Below, one piece after another: positions 8,395 to 17,416 of a stretch of 64,000 nucleotides of DNA. The position numbers and the translations under genes are program-made. Location of the stretch: NCBI RefSeq assembly GCF_003003285.1, contig NZ_PVTP01000005.1:62001-126000 (forward strand), given 5' to 3'. Position 1 is the stretch's first letter. Every line of letters begins with the position of its first letter. The notes beneath the pieces were generated by a model that worked only from the letters and a program-made list of their open reading frames with translations, was not told the DNA's origin and made no database searches. This DNA comes from Yoonia maritima (GTDB taxonomy: Bacteria > Pseudomonadota > Alphaproteobacteria > Rhodobacterales > Rhodobacteraceae).

Positions 8395-8775
8395 ATGAAT
8401 AGTTCTTTGGATATGTTCCAAACCGCCAGTGCGATGGCACGTCATGCCGGAGCCCGGCAAACTATGATCGCGCGCAATATCGCCAATGCGGATACGCCCG
8501 GCTACCAAGCTCAGGATGTTGCTCCATTCACCGACGCAATGCGCAGTACCGCGACCGAACAGCGCACGACACGCCCCGGACATATGATCACTGGCGCAAC
8601 GGAATTTTCCCCGGCGATCACGGCCGCTACAAGTGAACCATCTCCGAACGGCAACACAGTTGCGATTGAAGACGAGCTTATGAAGTCGGTCGAGGTTCGT
8701 CAGGATCATGACAAGGCGCTGTCCGTATACCGGCATGCAATGACCGTGCTGCGTACCAGTCTTGGCAAAATGTAG
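8395..8775 (+). CDS. flgB: FlgB, proximal rod protein
   Basis: A 126-aa rod subunit. ARNIANADTPGYQAQDVAPF is the conserved rod-protein motif, and the C-terminal SVYRHAMTVLRTSLGK helix is the D0 end. The ATG at 8395 follows GGGAGAACCCCCG; an in-frame ATG at 8365 has no site. It is the first gene of a nine-gene operon reaching the FliL-like gene at 12917. Confidence 0.96.
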   Translation: MNSSLDMFQTASAMARHAGARQTMIARNIANADTPGYQAQDVAPFTDAMRSTATEQRTTRPGHMITGATEFSPAITAATSEPSPNGNTVAIEDELMKSVEVRQDHDKALSVYRHAMTVLRTSLGKM

Positions 8776-8784
8776 GGCAACATC

Positions 8785-9177
8785 ATGACAGATTTCAGCG
8801 AAGCAATGTCAGTGGCAACCAGTGGAATGAAAGCGCAAGCCAATCGACTACGGCATGTGTCCGAAAACATCGCCAATACCGACACCCCCGGATACCACCG
8901 CAAAACAATTTCATTTAGCGAAGTCGTCGATGCCGGGCGCAGTACGGGTGCGGTGGAAACTGGTAGGGTCAAGCTAGATCAAACAGCGCTTCCGCGTATT
9001 TATGACCCATCCAACCCGTTGGCAGATGCGACCGGGCATTACGATGGGTCGAATGTAAATTTACTCGTTGAAATTGCCGACGCCCGCGAGGCGCAGCGCA
9101 GTTACGAAGCCAATCTCAAAATGTTTGACCAAGTACGCCAGATGTCATCTGCGCTCATGGATTTATTACGCAAATAA
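8785..9177 (+). CDS. flgC: FlgC, proximal rod protein
   Basis: A 130-aa rod subunit with SENIANTDTPGYHRKTISF near the start and the conserved C-terminal EAQRSYEANLKMFDQVRQM segment. It assembles with FlgB, FlgF and FliE in the proximal rod. It lies 9 bases after flgB and 11 bases before fliE. Confidence 0.96.
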   Translation: MTDFSEAMSVATSGMKAQANRLRHVSENIANTDTPGYHRKTISFSEVVDAGRSTGAVETGRVKLDQTALPRIYDPSNPLADATGHYDGSNVNLLVEIADAREAQRSYEANLKMFDQVRQMSSALMDLLRK

Positions 9178-9188
9178 GGAGAACCCCG

Positions 9189-9470
9189 ATGAACATTAGT
9201 TCACTCGTTGCACAAAACTATGCTGCCAGTAAAACAGCCACAGCCCCAGATGCCGGATCGAGCGGAAACGCAATCCTTGGTGCCGCGCAGGATTTCATGT
9301 CCACAATGCAGGCCAGTGAAAACACGGCCATGCAAGCAATGACGACGGGCGCGGACCCGCACGCCTTGGTCGAGGCGTTGGCCCAAACAGAATTAGCTGT
9401 GCAAACCGCCGTGACAGTCCGCGATCGCGTCGTCGAAGCTTATCAAGAAATTCTGCGGATGCCCGTTTAA
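9189..9470 (+). CDS. fliE: FliE, hook-basal body junction protein
   Basis: A 93-aa protein that links the MS ring to the rod and is needed for export of later substrates. The C-terminal half (DPHALVEALAQTELAVQTAV, then RDRVVEAYQEILRMPV) is the conserved FliE domain. AAGGAGAACCCCG precedes the ATG. The stop shares one base with the fliQ start. Confidence 0.95.
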   Translation: MNISSLVAQNYAASKTATAPDAGSSGNAILGAAQDFMSTMQASENTAMQAMTTGADPHALVEALAQTELAVQTAVTVRDRVVEAYQEILRMPV

Positions 9471-9736
9471 TGACCGAAGCGCTGTTCTATGACACGCTGC
9501 GGCAGGGGCTTTGGACAGCGTTTATTATATCAATCCCAATCTTGACCGTCGCCCTGATCACAGGTTTGGTCGTGGGCCTATTTCAGGCGCTGACATCGAT
9601 TCAGGAGATGACCCTGACGTTTGTGCCCAAACTGGCAGCCATCATCGGGACCTTCTGGATCACCATGAACTACATGACTGAAACGCTTGTGAGCCTATTT
9701 CAAGGCACACTTATCCCCATCATCGCCGGAGGTTAG
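9470..9736 (+). CDS. fliQ: FliQ, flagellar export gate protein
   Basis: An 88-aa protein with two transmembrane segments (about residues 15-38 and 50-72) and the conserved FQALTSIQEMTLTFVPKLAA loop. It forms the export gate with FliP and FliR. Here it is separated from fliP (24374) and fliR (14370) and placed among rod genes, an arrangement also seen in Caulobacter and other alphaproteobacteria. Confidence 0.96.
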   Translation: MTEALFYDTLRQGLWTAFIISIPILTVALITGLVVGLFQALTSIQEMTLTFVPKLAAIIGTFWITMNYMTETLVSLFQGTLIPIIAGG

Positions 9737-9738
9737 AC

Positions 9739-10452
9739 ATGGATAATGCTTCATATACCGCCCTAACCCGCCAGTTGGGATTGATGAACGAAATGCAGGT
9801 GCTTGCGAACAACATCGCGAACGCCTCAACCACTGGTTTTCGCGCCGAAGAGGTCATGTTTTCTGAACATGTTAAGGCGCTTGGACCCGACACTGCTTCG
9901 TTGTCGATGGCGACAGCGAACGTGCGTGACACTGTCATGACCCAAGGTAGCCTGACCCAAACCGGCGGAACATTTGATTTGGCAATTGAAGGTGATGGTT
10001 TCTTTCTTGTCGAAACACCAAACGGGCAGCGGCTTACCCGTGCAGGGGCTTTTGGCCCCAATGAGAACGGGGACCTTGTGACGCCCGATGGCTATCCTGT
10101 TCTGGATGCAGGCGGCGCACCCATGTTTGTTCCCCAAGGCGTTGGTCGTGTTGGGATCGGCGCGGATGGTACGATAAGCGCAGGTGGCCAGCCTATCGGA
10201 CAGGTCGGGATATTTTCACCCACCGACCCAAATCAAATGACCCGCGAAAGTGGTGTTCTGTTTGACGCTGCGGGCGGATTTGAACCAGTTCCAGACGGCC
10301 GAATGCTGCAAGGGTATCTTGAGGAATCAAACGTAAATCCGATTTTACAAGTCAGTCGCATGATTGAAGTCCAGCGCGCTTATGAAATGGGTCAGGGGTT
10401 TCTGGATAAAGAACACGAACGCATCCGCGGCGTCATTCAGTCGATCCGATAA
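9739..10452 (+). CDS. flgF: FlgF, proximal rod protein
   Basis: A 237-aa rod subunit of the FlgE/F/G family. It carries NNIANASTTGFRAEEVMF near the N-terminus, the central IEGDGFFLVETP motif and a C-terminal VSRMIEVQRAYEMGQ helix. It starts 2 bases after fliQ and lies 15 bases before flgG. Confidence 0.95.
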   Translation: MDNASYTALTRQLGLMNEMQVLANNIANASTTGFRAEEVMFSEHVKALGPDTASLSMATANVRDTVMTQGSLTQTGGTFDLAIEGDGFFLVETPNGQRLTRAGAFGPNENGDLVTPDGYPVLDAGGAPMFVPQGVGRVGIGADGTISAGGQPIGQVGIFSPTDPNQMTRESGVLFDAAGGFEPVPDGRMLQGYLEESNVNPILQVSRMIEVQRAYEMGQGFLDKEHERIRGVIQSIR

Positions 10453-10467
10453 CACAGGAGAAATACA

Positions 10468-11253
10468 ATGCGTGCATTAGAAATCGCCGCCGCCGGCATG
10501 TCGGCACAACAAACCCGCGTCGAAGTTATTTCGAACAACCTCGCGAACATGAGCACGACAGGTTACAATGCCCGCCGCGCAGAATTTTCCGATCTACATT
10601 ACCAGCAGATCGCCCGCCCTGGCACAATTAACGCATCTGACGGAACTTCATTACCAACCGGCGTTCAACTGGGTCTTGGCGTGCGCACGACTGCGGTATC
10701 GGTCATGCTGTCTCAGGGATCGCTCGCCGCGACTGGCGGTGATTTGGACCTTGCGATTGAGGGCGACGGATACCTAGAGGTAACGTTGCCGTCCGGCGTT
10801 TCCGCATACACGCGCGATGGCGGATTAAAGTTAACGGGGGACGGCCAAATTGTCACCTCAGATGGGTATCCCGTCGTTCCTGACATCACGATCCCGCGCG
10901 ATACGCAATCGCTGTCGATCAATGCAGAAGGCGAAGTCTATGGGTATTTTGCAGACCAAGTAGAACCGCAGTTGCTTGGCCAGTTCACAATGGCCGGTTT
11001 TACCAATCCCAAAGGCTTGGAAGCGGTTGGATCTAACCTGTTCGTCGAAACCCCTGCATCCGGCCCATCGCTCGTTGCCACCCCGGGCGAAGATGGATTG
11101 GGCATGCTACGCCAAGGCTATTTAGAAGCCAGTTCAGTCGATCCGGTACGGGAAGTATCCGATCTTATCGCCGCCCAGCGCGGGTACGAATTGAATTCAA
11201 AGGTTATCACCGCCGCCGATCAAATGCTTAGTTCTATGGTTCAGGTACGATGA
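10468..11253 (+). CDS. flgG: FlgG, distal rod protein
   Basis: A 261-aa distal rod subunit, full length for the family. It starts with RALEIAAAGMSAQQTRVEV and SNNLANMSTTGYNARRAEF, has the central IEGDGYLEVTLPSG motif, and ends with the conserved YELNSKVITAADQMLSSM helix. AGGAGAAATACA precedes the ATG. The stop overlaps the flgA start by 4 bases. Confidence 0.97.
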   Translation: MRALEIAAAGMSAQQTRVEVISNNLANMSTTGYNARRAEFSDLHYQQIARPGTINASDGTSLPTGVQLGLGVRTTAVSVMLSQGSLAATGGDLDLAIEGDGYLEVTLPSGVSAYTRDGGLKLTGDGQIVTSDGYPVVPDITIPRDTQSLSINAEGEVYGYFADQVEPQLLGQFTMAGFTNPKGLEAVGSNLFVETPASGPSLVATPGEDGLGMLRQGYLEASSVDPVREVSDLIAAQRGYELNSKVITAADQMLSSMVQVR

Positions 11254-11666
11254 TCCGCGCCGTTGTCTTAATTGGCATTTTTGCAACGCCGATTAGCGCG
11301 GACACCGTGGTGGCGGCGCGGACAATTCCAGCACATTCAACGATTATGCCCGAAGATGTGATGGCAAACGGGCGGAGCATCCCAGGCAGTGTCACTGATC
11401 CCGCCCAAATTGTCGGAATGGAAGCCCGCGTCGCGCTGTATGCGGGGCGTCCTATCCGCGCGGGCGATGTCGGATTTCCGGCTGTTGTTGAACGCAACCA
11501 AATTATCCCACTGCATTACAATCGTCATGGCCTGATGATCAGCACCGAAGGGCGTGCTCTTGGCAGGGCGGGACCCGGCGATGTGATCAGGGTCATGAAC
11601 ATCAGCTCGCGTAGCACTGTTACCGCCCAAATTGGTGCGGATGGCGCTGGTTACGTCGCACATTAA
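11250..11666 (+). CDS. flgA: FlgA, P-ring assembly chaperone
   Basis: A 138-aa periplasmic protein with an N-terminal signal peptide (cleavage expected after IFATPISA). The SAF-like domain (VVAARTIPAHSTIMPEDV, then LYAGRPIRAGDVGF) and the C-terminal DVIRVMNISSRSTVTAQI segment identify FlgA, which helps FlgI assemble the P ring. It is short compared with enteric FlgA of about 220 aa because it lacks the N-terminal domain, common in this group. Confidence 0.93.
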   Translation: MIRAVVLIGIFATPISADTVVAARTIPAHSTIMPEDVMANGRSIPGSVTDPAQIVGMEARVALYAGRPIRAGDVGFPAVVERNQIIPLHYNRHGLMISTEGRALGRAGPGDVIRVMNISSRSTVTAQIGADGAGYVAH

Positions 11667-11675
11667 GGACAAATA

Positions 11676-12398
11676 ATGCGTAAAATACTTGTGATTATCG
11701 CCGCGTTTTCTGGGTGCACTACGACACCCATTGGCCGCCCTCCAAAGTTTACCCCGCAAGAACGCACCGTAGAGCGTGAAGCAATGTTCAATCCGAGTTT
11801 TCCAGACGGCGTAACAACCACAATGCTAGGTCCAACGTCACAGGCATCGCTTTGGACTGGAGAACGTGGGTCATTATTGGGAGATCGACGCGCCATGCAG
11901 CGCGGAGACATCATGACAGTCGTTATCGAAATCGACGACAGTGCCGAAATTTCTAATTCTACTGCCAGGTCGCGATCAGCATCCCAGCAAGCAGCGATAC
12001 CCCAACTAATGGGCATCCCTCAACGTATCGATCCGCGCCTGCCTGAAGGGGCTTCTTCGGCCGCGCTTGTTGATCTAAATTCCGATAGCAGTTCCTCCGG
12101 CGATGGATCTGTGCGGCGCAATGAGAAACTAACGCTCAGGGTGGCTGTAACCATTACGGATGTCCTACCAAACGGTGTCCTTGCGATTACAGGACAGCAA
12201 GAGGTGCGTGTTAACTACGAATTGCGTGAACTGATTATCACAGGATACGTGCGCCCAGAGGACATCACCCGCCAAAATGAGATCACCTACGACAAAATCG
12301 CGTCAGCGCGGATTTCATACGGCGGGCGCGGACAGATCACCGATATGCAGCAACCACGTTACGGGCATCAGGTGCTTGAAAGCACGCTGCCGTTTTGA
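11676..12398 (+). CDS. flgH: FlgH, L-ring lipoprotein
   Basis: A 240-aa outer-membrane lipoprotein forming the L ring. The N-terminus has a lipobox (AFSGC), and the body has SLWTGERGSLLGDRRAMQRG, then GDIMTVVIEIDD and the late VRPEDITRQNEITYDKIASA segment typical of FlgH. It lies 9 bases after flgA and 21 bases before the FliL-like gene. Confidence 0.96.
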   Translation: MRKILVIIAAFSGCTTTPIGRPPKFTPQERTVEREAMFNPSFPDGVTTTMLGPTSQASLWTGERGSLLGDRRAMQRGDIMTVVIEIDDSAEISNSTARSRSASQQAAIPQLMGIPQRIDPRLPEGASSAALVDLNSDSSSSGDGSVRRNEKLTLRVAVTITDVLPNGVLAITGQQEVRVNYELRELIITGYVRPEDITRQNEITYDKIASARISYGGRGQITDMQQPRYGHQVLESTLPF

Positions 12399-12419
12399 TC
12401 AGAAACCAAGGGACATACC

Positions 12420-12917
12420 ATGAAAAAGATATTATTGCCGTTGTTGCTTTTGCTCATCGGTACGGGGGGAGGCGTTGGCGCAGGGATAATGCTGATACCC
12501 GCGAACGAAGAGGAACTTTTAACTGACGGTAATCCTTGCGGTGAAGTCGTTGCAAAGGACCATTCGGATACTGTCGTCGCGGAAACAACCCTAGAACGTG
12601 AATACGCGAAGTTAAACAATCAGTTCGTCATCCCCGTCGTTGAGGAAGGTGCCGTTTCGGCGCTCGTCGTGATGGCGATTAGCCTTGAGGTAACGATGAA
12701 CAACACCTCGGCGGTCCATACGACGGAGCCTAAACTACGCGACGCATTTTTGCAGATCATGTTTGATCATGCCAACATTGGCGGCTTCTCTGGTAATTTT
12801 ACCTCGGGAACGAATATGCACGCGCTGCGCGGTGCGCTGCTCAATGCGGCGCAACGTATTGCGGGCCACAACGTGACCGATGTTCTGATCACAGACATAG
12901 TACGTCAGGACACATAA
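12420..12917 (+). CDS. FliL-like single-pass membrane protein
   Basis: A 165-aa protein with one N-terminal membrane segment (about residues 4-25) and a periplasmic domain whose end (PKLRDAFLQIMFDHANIGGF, then RIAGHNVTDVLITDIVRQ) resembles FliL. FliL proteins bind the stator and the basal body and support torque. A more typical FliL is encoded at 21379, so this would be a second, divergent member, placed at the end of the rod/L-ring operon. It ends 13 bases inside the convergent FliJ-like gene. Family assignment is by motif resemblance only. Confidence 0.6.
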   Translation: MKKILLPLLLLLIGTGGGVGAGIMLIPANEEELLTDGNPCGEVVAKDHSDTVVAETTLEREYAKLNNQFVIPVVEEGAVSALVVMAISLEVTMNNTSAVHTTEPKLRDAFLQIMFDHANIGGFSGNFTSGTNMHALRGALLNAAQRIAGHNVTDVLITDIVRQDT

Positions 12918-13300
12918 TACGCCCTGCGCTGATGCAAAATTCTGCTGTCCGATTGCATCCGTTTTACTATTTCATGAACGGCCTGATCACGTCCAAACAC
13001 ATTCTTTAGTTTGGCGCGACAGGCCTCTTGTTGCGCCAAAACCTGCGCGAGTTCAGTGTTGATCGTTGCCCGCCTTTGATCGACCCAATGCAGCCAACGT
13101 ACGTCTGCACCTGCCAATATCGCTACGTCCACAATCGATGACTGGGCCGCCGCGCGAGCACGCTTAGTTTGCACCAACTGAGCAAGGTTTCGGCGCAAGT
13201 CAGCCTCCCGCTGAGACAGTTCAGCCATATCTGACTGCACGGAGCGTAGCATCAACCCCGTCAACTGGGACAATCTTTGTGCCTGTGGAACATCAGCCAT
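12905..13300 (-). CDS. Small coiled-coil protein, candidate FliJ
   Basis: A 131-aa, almost wholly helical, charged cytoplasmic protein with long coiled-coil stretches (SDMAELSQREADLRRNLAQL, then RRATINTELAQVLAQQEACR). Size and two-helix coiled-coil form fit FliJ, the stalk that links FliI to FlhA and escorts chaperones; FliJ is poorly conserved in sequence. It is the last gene of flhA-fliR-flhB, sharing one base with flhB, and no other FliJ is present in the window. The role is inferred from shape and position. Confidence 0.5.
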   Translation of the reverse strand: MADVPQAQRLSQLTGLMLRSVQSDMAELSQREADLRRNLAQLVQTKRARAAAQSSIVDVAILAGADVRWLHWVDQRRATINTELAQVLAQQEACRAKLKNVFGRDQAVHEIVKRMQSDSRILHQRRAYYVS

Positions 13301-14373
13301 CAGTTTCGTGCCTTTTTACGCATGGTATCAGCGAACCTAATCGCAGCGGCAACCGCTCGGTAATGTTCGGATGCGACCGTATCCCCGATTTCAACGCTTG
13401 CATGCAGAGCACGTGCCGTCGGCGGATCAGAATGCACAGGCACCCCATGTTCAAAAGCAATTTCGCGGATCTTGGCAGCGCTTTCATCTACTCCCTTAGC
13501 CACACAAACTGGGGCACCCATAGATGCGCGGTCCCATTTTAGTGCTACGGCATAATGTGTCGGGTTCACGATTATGACGTCAGCAGTCGGCACATCGGCT
13601 AGCATCTTGTTCATAGCAATCGCCTGCCCTTTCATGCGGCGTTGCTGCTTCATTATTTGATCGCCCTCAGACTGCTTCGTTTCGTCAATCAGGTCCTGCC
13701 GGCTCATCCGATTTTTCCGAAGATGTTCAGCACGTTGCCATAAATAGTCAAAACCGCCTATCGCGATTGCAACGGTTGCGACAATGGCTAAGAGTTTCAG
13801 TAGCATTGCCCCAAGTACGGCAACTACAAGCGCCGGCGGCAAGTACATGCTTCCTAAGATTTGATCTTTCTGAGATCGCAGGAAAACTCCCAAAATCACC
13901 GCGTATATCAGTAACTTAGAAAAACTCTTGGCAAACTCAAAAAGTGCCTGACGACCAAATTTATTCGAAACGCCAGAAATCAGAGATATCCGGCTAAGTT
14001 TTGGTGCAATTTTGTTCGGTGCTATGACAAATGCGCGCTGGGCAAGAATACACAGCACCGCACATAATGCTGGGATAACAAACCATACCCCGATATTGAA
14101 CACAGATGCGCGTATAATCCCGCCCAACAATGGCTGTGCTGAACCATCAAAGAGCAGTGTGCTTATCTCATCAGATTGAGACAACATAGCACTTAGCATT
14201 GAGCCTAGGTCCATCAGCGCTTGAGGACCAAGCGTAATCCCAGTGAGCAAAAAGCCCGCATATACAGCAGCAGTCGTTAGATCGGCAGATCGCGCGAACT
14301 CTCCTTTTTCGCGTGCATCATCCAGCTTCTTTTGGCTGGCCTCAAATTGCTTTGAACTTGCGTCCTCACTCAT
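13300..14373 (-). CDS. flhB: FlhB, export gate protein and substrate-specificity switch
   Basis: A 357-aa protein with four transmembrane helices (between about residues 30 and 215) and a cytoplasmic domain bearing the autocleavage motif Asn-Pro-Thr-His at residues 270-273. Cleavage there, with FliK, switches export from hook to filament substrates. The conserved KQFEASQKKLDDAREKGE start supports the chosen ATG. It overlaps fliR by 4 bases. Confidence 0.97.
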   Translation of the reverse strand: MSEDASSKQFEASQKKLDDAREKGEFARSADLTTAAVYAGFLLTGITLGPQALMDLGSMLSAMLSQSDEISTLLFDGSAQPLLGGIIRASVFNIGVWFVIPALCAVLCILAQRAFVIAPNKIAPKLSRISLISGVSNKFGRQALFEFAKSFSKLLIYAVILGVFLRSQKDQILGSMYLPPALVVAVLGAMLLKLLAIVATVAIAIGGFDYLWQRAEHLRKNRMSRQDLIDETKQSEGDQIMKQQRRMKGQAIAMNKMLADVPTADVIIVNPTHYAVALKWDRASMGAPVCVAKGVDESAAKIREIAFEHGVPVHSDPPTARALHASVEIGDTVASEHYRAVAAAIRFADTMRKKARN

Positions 14374-15152
14374 GGCGGCGACCTGAATGGAAACGCCATA
14401 AATTCACTGAAAGCATCATGCCACAGCGCCAGCATAATTGGTGCAGATAGTAGCAAAAGCAGCAATCCACCCGCAGTTATCGCGGGCGCACCCACAAATG
14501 ACACCATCAACTGCGGCATTGCCCGGTTAATAACGCCAAGGACAACGTTATATACGAGTGAAGCCAACAGGAATGGCGCTACCAGCGAAAACCCCAACTC
14601 AAAGATACGGCGCACCTCGTCCAAGCCTAGGTTTACGACCGTATCCGCACGCAACATTGTCCCAATCGGAACCAGTTTATAGGTCTGAATCATGTAGCCA
14701 GCTAACTGGACATGCAGGCCTGCAATCACGGCGAGCGCAGTACCACTTACGACCAAAAGGTGACCAATCGCAGGTTGTGCATCGACGCCGGCAGATCCAC
14801 CAAAGATTTGAGATAGCGATGTCGACTGGGCCGCGATTGACCCTGCAATTTGAAGAGCCATAATAAAAAAGCGAAAAAATATACCAAAAAACAGGCCACT
14901 TAGCACCTCTGGTGCAGCTGTAAAAAGTGTTGCGGTCACCCCCCTCGTTGTCGACGGCACCGACGAAACAACGGAAGGTGCAACAATGCAAGTAAACCCA
15001 AATGACAAAGCCAGCCGCACCCGCACAGGAACTGGTTGGTCACCAAAAGCTGGCATAACCGCCATCATCGCGCTGATGCGCAAAAATACGACAAAGGCAG
15101 CCCAAAGACTATTCTGCCAAAGCACTACCATTTGCGATATATCCGCGATCAT
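14370..15152 (-). CDS. fliR: FliR, flagellar export gate protein
   Basis: A 260-aa membrane protein with about six transmembrane segments, forming the export channel with FliP and FliQ. The VFLRISAMMAVMPAFGDQPV start and the VRLALSFGFTCIVAPSV segment are typical of the FliR/SpaR family. It overlaps flhA upstream and flhB downstream by 4 bases each, so the three are translationally coupled. Confidence 0.95.
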   Translation of the reverse strand: MIADISQMVVLWQNSLWAAFVVFLRISAMMAVMPAFGDQPVPVRVRLALSFGFTCIVAPSVVSSVPSTTRGVTATLFTAAPEVLSGLFFGIFFRFFIMALQIAGSIAAQSTSLSQIFGGSAGVDAQPAIGHLLVVSGTALAVIAGLHVQLAGYMIQTYKLVPIGTMLRADTVVNLGLDEVRRIFELGFSLVAPFLLASLVYNVVLGVINRAMPQLMVSFVGAPAITAGGLLLLLLSAPIMLALWHDAFSEFMAFPFRSPP

Positions 15153-17239
15153 ATTGCAACGAGCCCCACCAACGCAGGCCGTGCATCAACGCCGATTTCT
15201 TCGAACGACAGAACGGGATTCATGATCCCCTTGGCAGACATCACTGTCCGTAAGAACCGTCGCCGTCGCATCGAAGTGACCACCGCTGCATGGGCACCAG
15301 ATGACGCAGCCTGAGCCAATTTTTCTGCTATTCCATCGGCAAGCCGGTTAAAATTTTCGGGAGGCAAAGCAACATCACCGGACCCGCGGTCTGACCGAAT
15401 TTCATATGTTGCAAACGTATCCTCCCATTCAGGTGCCAACTGAACGAGTGGTATCGTTCCATCAGACCTGCGCATTTCGGCGACCAGCTGAAAGCCCAAC
15501 CGCTGCCGCACATGTTCAGTAATGCCGTCAGCCGACGGGTGCATTTGCCGCCCCTCAGCGACCGCTTCGATTATCAATGGTAAGTTCCTGATCGAAACGC
15601 GTTCATCCAACAGCAAGCGCAACACTGAAAGAAGCAAATCAAACGGAACTTTGTCGGGTATCAACTCTTCCAACATTTTTCTGTTTGCGTCCCCACGCGC
15701 CGCATCACTAAGGTTCACCATCTCGTCCAACCTGCGCCGCAACGCCTTAAAGGTCAGTAAACGTGAAAAATTACGTTTGACGACCTCTAACAGATGAGTA
15801 GCGAGAACTTCTGCAGGCTGAACCGTGGTAAACCCCGCCAGCGCCGCATCTTCCTGTTCCTGCATGGTAATCCACTTGGCCGGAGCCCCATATACAGGCT
15901 CTGCCACGACATCTCCGCGTATCTCGGGTACACCTGCATCATTTATGAGCGCCAATATTTGATCGGGCTTTAACTTGTCTCGCACTTGCTCGACGCCTTG
16001 AACATGAACTATATATGTCCCAGGTAACAAAGACGCGTTGTCCGTTAATCGAATTTCGGGAAGTAGAATACCAAATCCCGTTGCAACGTGGCTGCGCATG
16101 TTGGCAATCCGCGCGTCAAGCCCAGTACCCGGGTCCAGTACCATGTCGACAAGATCCGGCGCGAACTCCACGTGAATATCGTCCAAATCCAGAACGTCAC
16201 CCATTGATTTTTGTGTAGATTGACTGTCAACGACCTCAGATGCATCGGTCGTGTTTTGTTTAATATCTTTTTTCTTATACTTTATCGCAAATGCACAAAA
16301 CCCAAGCGTCGCCGCGCCCAACATAAACGGGATAAACGGCATTCCCGGTACCAATGCAAAAAGTGCCATTAGAATTGCAACTGTTATCAAAGCTTCGGGG
16401 TGACGTCCTAGTTGGGATGCCAACGCCAAATCGGTCGGACCGGTCGCGCCCCCCCTTGCGAGAAGCAACGCCGAGGCGATTGATATCACGACCGCAGGAA
16501 TTTGCGAAACGAGCCCATCGCCTACGGTTAAAATCGCATATGTTTCAAAGGCCTGAGATACTGGCATGTCGTTCACCGCAATCCCAATAACCAATCCCAT
16601 CACCAAGTTCAGGGCCGTGATCAATAGCCCTGCAACGGCGTCACCTTTGACAAATTTGGATGCACCGTCGAGCGAGCCGAAAAACGTTGTTTCCGCTTGT
16701 TCGCGTTCGCGTCGTGCCTTGGCTTCTTGGTGGTCGATTACGCCGGCCGACATATCGCTATCGATCGCCAATTGCTTGCCCGGCATCGCGTCTAATGCAA
16801 AACGCGCGCCGACTTCGGCCATACGCGTCGCCCCCTTATTAATGACAACAAAGTTAACGATTAACAGAACGCAAAAAACCACCAGTCCAAGCAGTACGTT
16901 GCCGCCCATCACAAACGTTGCGAACCCTTCGATCACACCGCCGGCAGCATCAGTGCCAGTGTGGCCTTGCCCAATAATTAGTTTTGTCGAAGAAACATTT
17001 AGCGAAAGCCGCAACATTAAAGATGCTAGAAGCACCGTCGGAAAAGCCGAAAAATCAAGAGGCCGTTCGATGAATAACGTCACCGTAAACATTAAGATTG
17101 CAAGAGCAAACGAAGCAGCTAGGCCAATATCGAGCACCCAGGCGGGCACAGGTAGGATCATCATTACGATCACGGCCATCAAAGCCAGCGCCAACAAAAT
17201 TGTTGGTTGAAATATTTCCTTTATCTGAAACGAATTCAT
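15149..17239 (-). CDS. flhA: FlhA, export gate protein
   Basis: A 696-aa protein with eight predicted transmembrane helices in the first 330 residues and a large cytoplasmic domain that binds chaperone-substrate complexes. The FHIPEP-type signature region is visible as RMAEVGARFALDAMPGKQLA followed by IDSDMSAGVIDHQEA. It begins with a conserved gate segment (ILALALMAVIVMMILPVPAW). It is the first gene of flhA-fliR-flhB and the FliJ-like gene, with a 177-base gap to the gene upstream. Confidence 0.97.
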   Translation of the reverse strand: MNSFQIKEIFQPTILLALALMAVIVMMILPVPAWVLDIGLAASFALAILMFTVTLFIERPLDFSAFPTVLLASLMLRLSLNVSSTKLIIGQGHTGTDAAGGVIEGFATFVMGGNVLLGLVVFCVLLIVNFVVINKGATRMAEVGARFALDAMPGKQLAIDSDMSAGVIDHQEAKARREREQAETTFFGSLDGASKFVKGDAVAGLLITALNLVMGLVIGIAVNDMPVSQAFETYAILTVGDGLVSQIPAVVISIASALLLARGGATGPTDLALASQLGRHPEALITVAILMALFALVPGMPFIPFMLGAATLGFCAFAIKYKKKDIKQNTTDASEVVDSQSTQKSMGDVLDLDDIHVEFAPDLVDMVLDPGTGLDARIANMRSHVATGFGILLPEIRLTDNASLLPGTYIVHVQGVEQVRDKLKPDQILALINDAGVPEIRGDVVAEPVYGAPAKWITMQEQEDAALAGFTTVQPAEVLATHLLEVVKRNFSRLLTFKALRRRLDEMVNLSDAARGDANRKMLEELIPDKVPFDLLLSVLRLLLDERVSIRNLPLIIEAVAEGRQMHPSADGITEHVRQRLGFQLVAEMRRSDGTIPLVQLAPEWEDTFATYEIRSDRGSGDVALPPENFNRLADGIAEKLAQAASSGAHAAVVTSMRRRRFLRTVMSAKGIMNPVLSFEEIGVDARPALVGLVAI

Positions 17240-17416
17240 CTAATCACCACCCAACAAACATGAGTGCCGATTGAGCAACGAAAGCATCCTCGACAAGCTG
17301 GTCTGCCATGACGCTATGAAGAGGGAAGGATTGTATATTCATCTTAAACGCCGATCTATCAGTTAGTTGATATTGGCCTAAAACTGGTTTACAATTCGTA
17401 ACTATACGCAAAGCGG

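Noticed and set aside
16566..17210. Plus-strand open frame of 214 codons inside flhA
   Set aside because: Antisense to the transmembrane half of flhA; low-complexity composition and no family resemblance.
17240..17416. A gene or promoter box between flhA and the 690-aa gene
   Set aside because: The 177 bases show no credible open frame and no CtrA-like box; I see only unassigned spacer.
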